From NCBI GenBank assembly GCA_023957775.1, contig JAMLGR010000007.1:121983-185982 (forward strand): a stretch of DNA of 64,000 bases, in the 5' to 3' direction. The translations under genes were made by a program, and so were the position numbers. This document shows, piece by piece, positions 60,179-64,000 of this stretch. The notes below the pieces were generated by a model that saw only the letters and a program-made list of their open reading frames with translations, was not told the origin of the DNA and made no database searches. This stretch comes from Fimbriimonadaceae bacterium. Lineage in GTDB: Bacteria; Armatimonadota; Fimbriimonadia; Fimbriimonadales; Fimbriimonadaceae. Each line of letters begins with the position of its first letter. The first letter of the stretch is position 1.

Positions 60179-62839
60179 ATGAAAGCGATGAGCGTTGAGG
60201 ACTATTTGAGGGAGAGTGGTTGGCAGGAGGTCGCGCATCTCCTGGTTGATGGTTGCGAAGCTCGCATGGCTCAACTTGACCCGGCCATCGCAAGCGTGCA
60301 CACCATTGACTTTGCGGAGGAGACCCACCCTGACGGGCTGTATCTGCATCAGGTTGAAGCAATCCATCGCTACTGCTCGGGCCAAAACGTTTGTTTGGCA
60401 ACGGGAACTTCCTCGGGAAAGACGCGGCTGTTTCACTGCGCTGCGGTAGAGGAGTTTGCAAAGGACCCAGACGCTAGAGTGGTTTGCCTGTATCCGTTGA
60501 AAGCCCTGGCGAACGAGCAGGAGCAGCGGTGGGCTGAGTCGATGCCCGTTGTGATTCCAGGTTGCAAAGTTGGGAGAATCTCGGGCGATGTGCCGGTCAA
60601 GGCCCGAGCACAAATCCTCAACAACTCGCACGTGGTTGTGATGACGCCCGACGTTATGCACGCCTGGCTCCTGCCAAATGCGAACGACCGCCACGTCCGG
60701 GCGTTCTTGCAAAACCTCCGACTGGTCGTCGTTGATGAGGCGCACGCCTATACGGGAGTCTTCGGTTCGAACTCGGGCTTCCTATTCCGTCGCCTTCGTC
60801 ACTTGTGCACCATGCTGGGTTGCCCACCTCGATTTGTCGCTGCGTCAGCGACCATTGCCCGTCCGGAGGAACACCTGAGACTCCTCACTGGGCTGGACTT
60901 CTCAATCGTTGACGAGCAGTTCAATGGCGCGCGACGCCATCCGAACTCAGTTCACTTTCTGAATCCGCCTCCGGGCGAAGACCTACTATCGACGCTCGCA
61001 AACCTCTTCAAACACATAACTCAGGCCACCGACCGTAGGCTTATCGCCTTTGTCGATAGTCGCAAACAGGTCGAACTCCTCACCAGTATTGCGATTCGGG
61101 GGCAGCACGAGGAGGAGGCCGATGCCGCAGCAACTCCGACTGCCGAGGACGACAACTCGGGGTATCGCGAGGTTGAGGACAGCCTGGAATTCCTGAGCCG
61201 AATGTCGATACTGCCCTATCGCTCAGGCTATGAGGAGCAGGATAGACGCCTCATTCAGTCGCGCCTTTCAGACGGCAGTCTGCATGGGGTCATTTCTACG
61301 AGCGCATTGGAGCTTGGCATCGACATCCCGTCCCTCGATACTGCGGTTCTGGTTGGAGTGCCAGCCTCATCAACGAGTCTGCGCCAGCGAATCGGGCGAG
61401 TTGGCCGGCACAAGGCTGGCGACATCTTCGTGGTCAACTCCGGGTCCATCTACGACGAGGCGGTATTCGCTGACCCTGAGTCCTTGCTCACTCGCCCTCC
61501 CGCTGAGGGTGCCCTCTATCTTCAAAACACGCGGATTCAGTACATCCATGCACTGTGCCTCGCCAGGTTAGGAGGTGAGCACGACAAAGTTGCGAACTCG
61601 GCAGTTGACGACTTCGCCTTCACCTCAGAAATTGAGTTCCCTCCCGGATTCGTCGAAATCTGTGAGATGGAGAGAACTGGACAGGTGCCGGTCGACCTGC
61701 AATCCATGAAGCATGAGGCCGGCGAAAGCCCCAACCACACGTTCCCTCTCAGGGACGTCGAGTCGAGTTTCAAAATCATCTGCAAGAACGGCCCGGAGGA
61801 GTTCTCCCTCGGCTCACTAAGCTACTCTCAGTGTCTTCGCGAGGCATATCCAGGCGCTGTGTACAGATATGCGACAAGGGCGTTTCGCGTGTATCAGGTG
61901 AATCTCCGAAGCAAGGAAGTGAGGGTCCGCAAAGAGCGCAACTATGTCAGCAAGCCTTGCGTCTTGCCAACGCTGGTGTTTCCAAACCTAAGCCACGGCA
62001 ACATCTTCCAGCGAATCCGAATTGGCGAACTGGTGGCGGTCGAGTGCAACCTGCAGGTCAGGGAATGGTTGAACGGATTCACGGAGCGAAGGGGCAACAC
62101 GGAGTTTACGGTGACGTACCCGCACATCAACGCCAAAATTGCGTTCACCTACCCCCATTCGACTTTCGTCAGGAACTACTTCACAAGCGGGCTCGTGTTC
62201 TTCCATCCATGCATGATGGAGGAGGGTGTGAGCAGGGATTTGCTCACAATGCTGCTGCTTGAATCGTTCCTTCTTGTCGTACCTTTCGAGCGGAGCGATA
62301 TCAGCGCTGCCTCAGACAAACTTCGGACAGATTGGGAGGACACGCCCAAGGAATCGCGATTCGTGAGCATTTACGATTCGACCTATGGGAGCCTCCATCT
62401 CTCGGGCCGACTCCTCGAAGAAGGAACTCTGAGGCTTGCCCTTCACAAGTTGCTGGAGTTGGCAGACCAACCGGAGGTTGACGCAGTGACTCGCCATGCT
62501 GCACGAACGCTTGCGGGTCTAGCCGACGAGCCCATCCAAGTAACCTCAAGCAGCCTCGATTATGTGCCGACGGGCGGCGATGAATCCAGTGTTTGCGTTA
62601 TCATGCCCGGCAGCGTGGGCCTCCACCTGACCAACAACAACGAGGTGTTTGAAGTCGAGAGGGTCTATTGGAATCCTATGGAGAATGGCTTGTTCTACAG
62701 GGGGCGGTTGGATACGATGCTGAACCAAGACGACCACTTGCTGACACCGGTCGAACGCGTACAACCCATTCCCGGCGAATCGCAGTTGGGAACCTACAAT
62801 TTGGAAACGGGAGACCTGCAACCATCATGTGCACCATAG
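60179..62839 (+). CDS. SF2 DEAD/DEAH-box helicase (MrfA/YprA-like)
   Basis: An 886-residue helicase: Walker A ATGTSSGKT (residues 74-82), VCLYPLKALANEQEQRW, VVMTPDVMHAWLL, the DEAH box VVVDEAHAYTG, SATIARPEEHL, LIAFVDSRKQVELL, STSALELGIDIPSLD and QRIGRVGRHKAGD (motif VI). The C-terminal 350 residues form an accessory region (YVSKPCVLPTLVFPNLSHGN, YNLETGDLQ) without the four-Cys DUF1998 cluster of MrfA. The ATG at 60179 is chosen; a TTG 24 bases upstream is the only earlier start. Its 3' end overlaps the HEAGH ORF by 13 bp. Confidence 0.85.
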   Translation: MKAMSVEDYLRESGWQEVAHLLVDGCEARMAQLDPAIASVHTIDFAEETHPDGLYLHQVEAIHRYCSGQNVCLATGTSSGKTRLFHCAAVEEFAKDPDARVVCLYPLKALANEQEQRWAESMPVVIPGCKVGRISGDVPVKARAQILNNSHVVVMTPDVMHAWLLPNANDRHVRAFLQNLRLVVVDEAHAYTGVFGSNSGFLFRRLRHLCTMLGCPPRFVAASATIARPEEHLRLLTGLDFSIVDEQFNGARRHPNSVHFLNPPPGEDLLSTLANLFKHITQATDRRLIAFVDSRKQVELLTSIAIRGQHEEEADAAATPTAEDDNSGYREVEDSLEFLSRMSILPYRSGYEEQDRRLIQSRLSDGSLHGVISTSALELGIDIPSLDTAVLVGVPASSTSLRQRIGRVGRHKAGDIFVVNSGSIYDEAVFADPESLLTRPPAEGALYLQNTRIQYIHALCLARLGGEHDKVANSAVDDFAFTSEIEFPPGFVEICEMERTGQVPVDLQSMKHEAGESPNHTFPLRDVESSFKIICKNGPEEFSLGSLSYSQCLREAYPGAVYRYATRAFRVYQVNLRSKEVRVRKERNYVSKPCVLPTLVFPNLSHGNIFQRIRIGELVAVECNLQVREWLNGFTERRGNTEFTVTYPHINAKIAFTYPHSTFVRNYFTSGLVFFHPCMMEEGVSRDLLTMLLLESFLLVVPFERSDISAASDKLRTDWEDTPKESRFVSIYDSTYGSLHLSGRLLEEGTLRLALHKLLELADQPEVDAVTRHAARTLAGLADEPIQVTSSSLDYVPTGGDESSVCVIMPGSVGLHLTNNNEVFEVERVYWNPMENGLFYRGRLDTMLNQDDHLLTPVERVQPIPGESQLGTYNLETGDLQPSCAP

Positions 62840-63012
62840 AACAGGTCGCCCCTCATGAGGCCGGGCACGTCGTAGTCGCGGCGTCCTTTGGGCTCAATGT
62901 GGGCGACGTCTCTATCGACCCGAGTGACCGATTCATGCTGGCTGTGCCAACCCAGGTTCCTCGGGAGGCAGTAGCCTGCTCTGTAGCAGGATTTCTTGGG
63001 GAGGTCGGATGA
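62827..63012 (+). CDS. Mini HEAGH-motif (M41-like) protein
   Basis: A 61-residue protein. APHEAGHVVVAASFGLNVGDVSIDP matches the zinc-binding HExxH helix of the FtsH (M41) peptidase family and the segment after it. PREAVACSVAGFLGEVG then resembles the helix carrying the third-ligand neighbourhood, but the third ligand itself is missing. It is far shorter than any peptidase. It is wedged between helicase and winged-helix genes by overlaps on both sides (62827-62839 and ATGA 63009-63012), which argues that it is expressed. Confidence 0.6.
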   Translation: MCTIEQVAPHEAGHVVVAASFGLNVGDVSIDPSDRFMLAVPTQVPREAVACSVAGFLGEVG

Positions 63013-63416
63013 AGTGGCAACCTGAACCGCGCCGGCCGGGTTTGCGAGGCGACCCCTACGAGCCCCCGTTTCAGCGTCACTCAGTCGCAGAACGTGAGGA
63101 ATTCTTCAGACTGGCAGACGAATACCGGGCGACCCTGAGGGAGAAGGCAAAGACCGACCGAGGAAATGCCAGGCTGCGTAAACCAGACCTGGACACTCTC
63201 GCCGTGCTGCTGGCAACCCATGGGCCATTCACGAATCGTGAACTCGCGACCCTGTGCGGTTGCCGCGACCTCACAAAGTTTCGCATGAACCGTTTGAATG
63301 TCCAAATCAGGCTGGGACTCATGGAGTCCCTAGGAGCGAACGGGGTCATTTGCTATCGGACGACTCCACTTGGCCACCAACTGGTTGGCCTGCAGTCGGG
63401 GGCCACAACGGAATGA
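63009..63416 (+). CDS. Winged-helix protein of unknown function
   Basis: A 135-residue protein: an N-terminal proline/arginine-rich part (PEPRRPGLRGDPYEPPFQ), a charged helix, and a winged-helix-like C-terminal half (LDTLAVLLATHGPFTNRELATLCGCRDLTKFRMNRLNVQIRLGLMES, ICYRTTPLGHQLV). Both ends overlap the neighbouring genes as ATGA, so it is a true operon member, possibly the regulator or a DNA-binding subunit of the system. Confidence 0.65.
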   Translation: MKWQPEPRRPGLRGDPYEPPFQRHSVAEREEFFRLADEYRATLREKAKTDRGNARLRKPDLDTLAVLLATHGPFTNRELATLCGCRDLTKFRMNRLNVQIRLGLMESLGANGVICYRTTPLGHQLVGLQSGATTE

Positions 63417-63817
63417 GGGAAATCCATGGCGACGCCAAGACCGTCCGCGACCTCCTCAAGGGGGTCAAGTATTCGATTGATTACTACCAGCGAGAATACA
63501 AATGGCAGGACAAGCAGATTCGGGAGCTGGTCGACGACCTGACCGACCGGTTCTTGGAGGATTATCAGCCAAACCACGAGCGCAAGAAGGTCGCTGATTA
63601 CGGTCACTATTTCCTGGGTTCCATCATCATCAGCAAGAAGGAGAGTTCAAACTTCGTCGTCGACGGTCAGCAACGCCTGACCAGTTTGACTCTGCTGCTC
63701 ATCTACTTGAGGAACCTGCAACGCGAGCGCTCAGTGCATATTCCGGCGAAAACGATCACCAATTCCGGAGCATGGCGATCACGTTCAGAGCGTTGGCGCT
63801 GGATGGTCATAGGTTAG
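63413..63817 (+). pseudogene. DUF262 (GmrSD/ParB-like nuclease) gene truncated by an IS21-family element
   Basis: The first 107 residues are a DUF262 N-terminus (LLKGVKYSIDYYQREYKWQDKQIRELVDDL, YFLGSIIISKKESSNFVVDGQQRLTSLTLLLIYLRNLQ) with the DGQQRLT motif used for NTP binding in GmrSD-like enzymes. Full-length proteins are usually over 500 residues. From about 63735 the sequence is that of the IS21-family end, and the frame closes at 63817 after 27 foreign codons. The gene is disrupted; any continuation would be right of the IS element. Confidence 0.75.
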
Positions 63818-64000
63818 CGTGAAGCGATCGGCATGGTCAAGGAGGACCGGGCCTTGCGCTGGGATTCTCCCTTGAGATCTATGCGGTTGGCGTTGTGGAC
63901 GAGCCGGTCGAGAATCGCGTCGGCCAAGGTTGGATCGCCCAGCCGCGAATGCCACTCTTCCACCGGGATCTGGGTAGCCAGAAGCGTCGCCTTTGAGCCA
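63735..64000 (-). mobile_element. IS21-family element (right part beyond the window)
   Basis: From TGCATATTCCGG at 63735 the sequence has the usual IS21-family end (TG terminus, GATCACCAATTCCGGAG-type subterminal repeats near 63752 and 63773). It then carries the 3' end of istB on the minus strand (stop 63814). The element interrupts the DUF262 gene; its other end lies outside the window. Confidence 0.75.
63814..64000 (-). CDS. istB: IstB-type ATPase of an IS21-family element (C-terminal part)
   Basis: The last 62 residues in the window read LATQIPVEEWHSRLGDPTLADAILDRLVHNANRIDLKGESQRK, a classical IstB C-terminus, followed by TMPIASR and a TAA at 63814-63816. The upstream part, including Walker A, is beyond base 64000. 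IstB assists the IstA transposase in target DNA handling. Confidence 0.9.
   Translation of the reverse strand, partial: GSKATLLATQIPVEEWHSRLGDPTLADAILDRLVHNANRIDLKGESQRKARSSLTMPIASR

Overview
The window looks like a GC-rich bacterial chromosome, most probably Armatimonadota (Fimbriimonadia-like). This is inferred from the mix of PEP-CTERM proteins, DUF1080 and Gfo/Idh/MocA keto-sugar genes, secreted sulfatases, sialidases and glycosidases, and frequent GTG starts. Planctomycetota or Verrucomicrobiota are less likely alternatives. No rRNA, complete tRNA or CRISPR array was seen.

Layout. 1-1180: AbiEii-type nucleotidyltransferase and winged-helix partner with a palindromic operator (toxin-antitoxin-like). 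1512-6093: LuxR-type regulator, a short KdpD-like sensor kinase with KdpE, and a KimA-type potassium importer whose promoter carries 11-bp-phased direct repeats. 6029-12748: sulfatase, Asp-box (BNR) protein, and a DUF1080 hydrolase / Gfo-Idh-MocA oxidoreductase pair. 12866-17946: PEP-CTERM, acid-shock-like, DUF1003 and Spy-like envelope proteins. 18008-23594: purN-plsC, then a four-gene molybdenum hydroxylase operon. 23736-32125: SGNH/sialidase fusion, aminotransferase, a DoxX/MarR divergon and a PrpD-family protein. 32513-35925: acetyltransferase and six small mostly membrane proteins. 35995-51054: sialate O-acetylesterase, a CHAT-TPR and caspase pair, GH95, a deacetylase-like protein, PEP-CTERM and GH78. 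The sulfatase, sialidases, esterase, fucosidase-type and rhamnosidase-type enzymes suggest a life on complex sulfated or acetylated heteroglycans.

51815 to the window end is an integrated island. It begins at a 23-bp tRNA 3'-end copy beside a tyrosine recombinase. It then carries a trypsin-like protease fused to a catalytically dead NlpC/P60 domain, a NucS-like nuclease, a DUF429 protein, and a tightly coupled operon of SF2 helicase, mini HEAGH protein, winged-helix protein and DUF262 protein. The last gene is cut by an IS21-family element. This operon is the best candidate for an undescribed defence-type system here.

Two window-wide patterns stand out. First, three intergenic blocks (19243-19482, 32174-32488, 46502-46694) belong to one repeat family. 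They are bounded by GGGAGTGCGC and its inverse and built from hairpin modules whose stems vary with compensatory changes. Second, several genes without a Shine-Dalgarno sequence have a TAnnnT box exactly six bases before the start codon, which suggests leaderless transcription.
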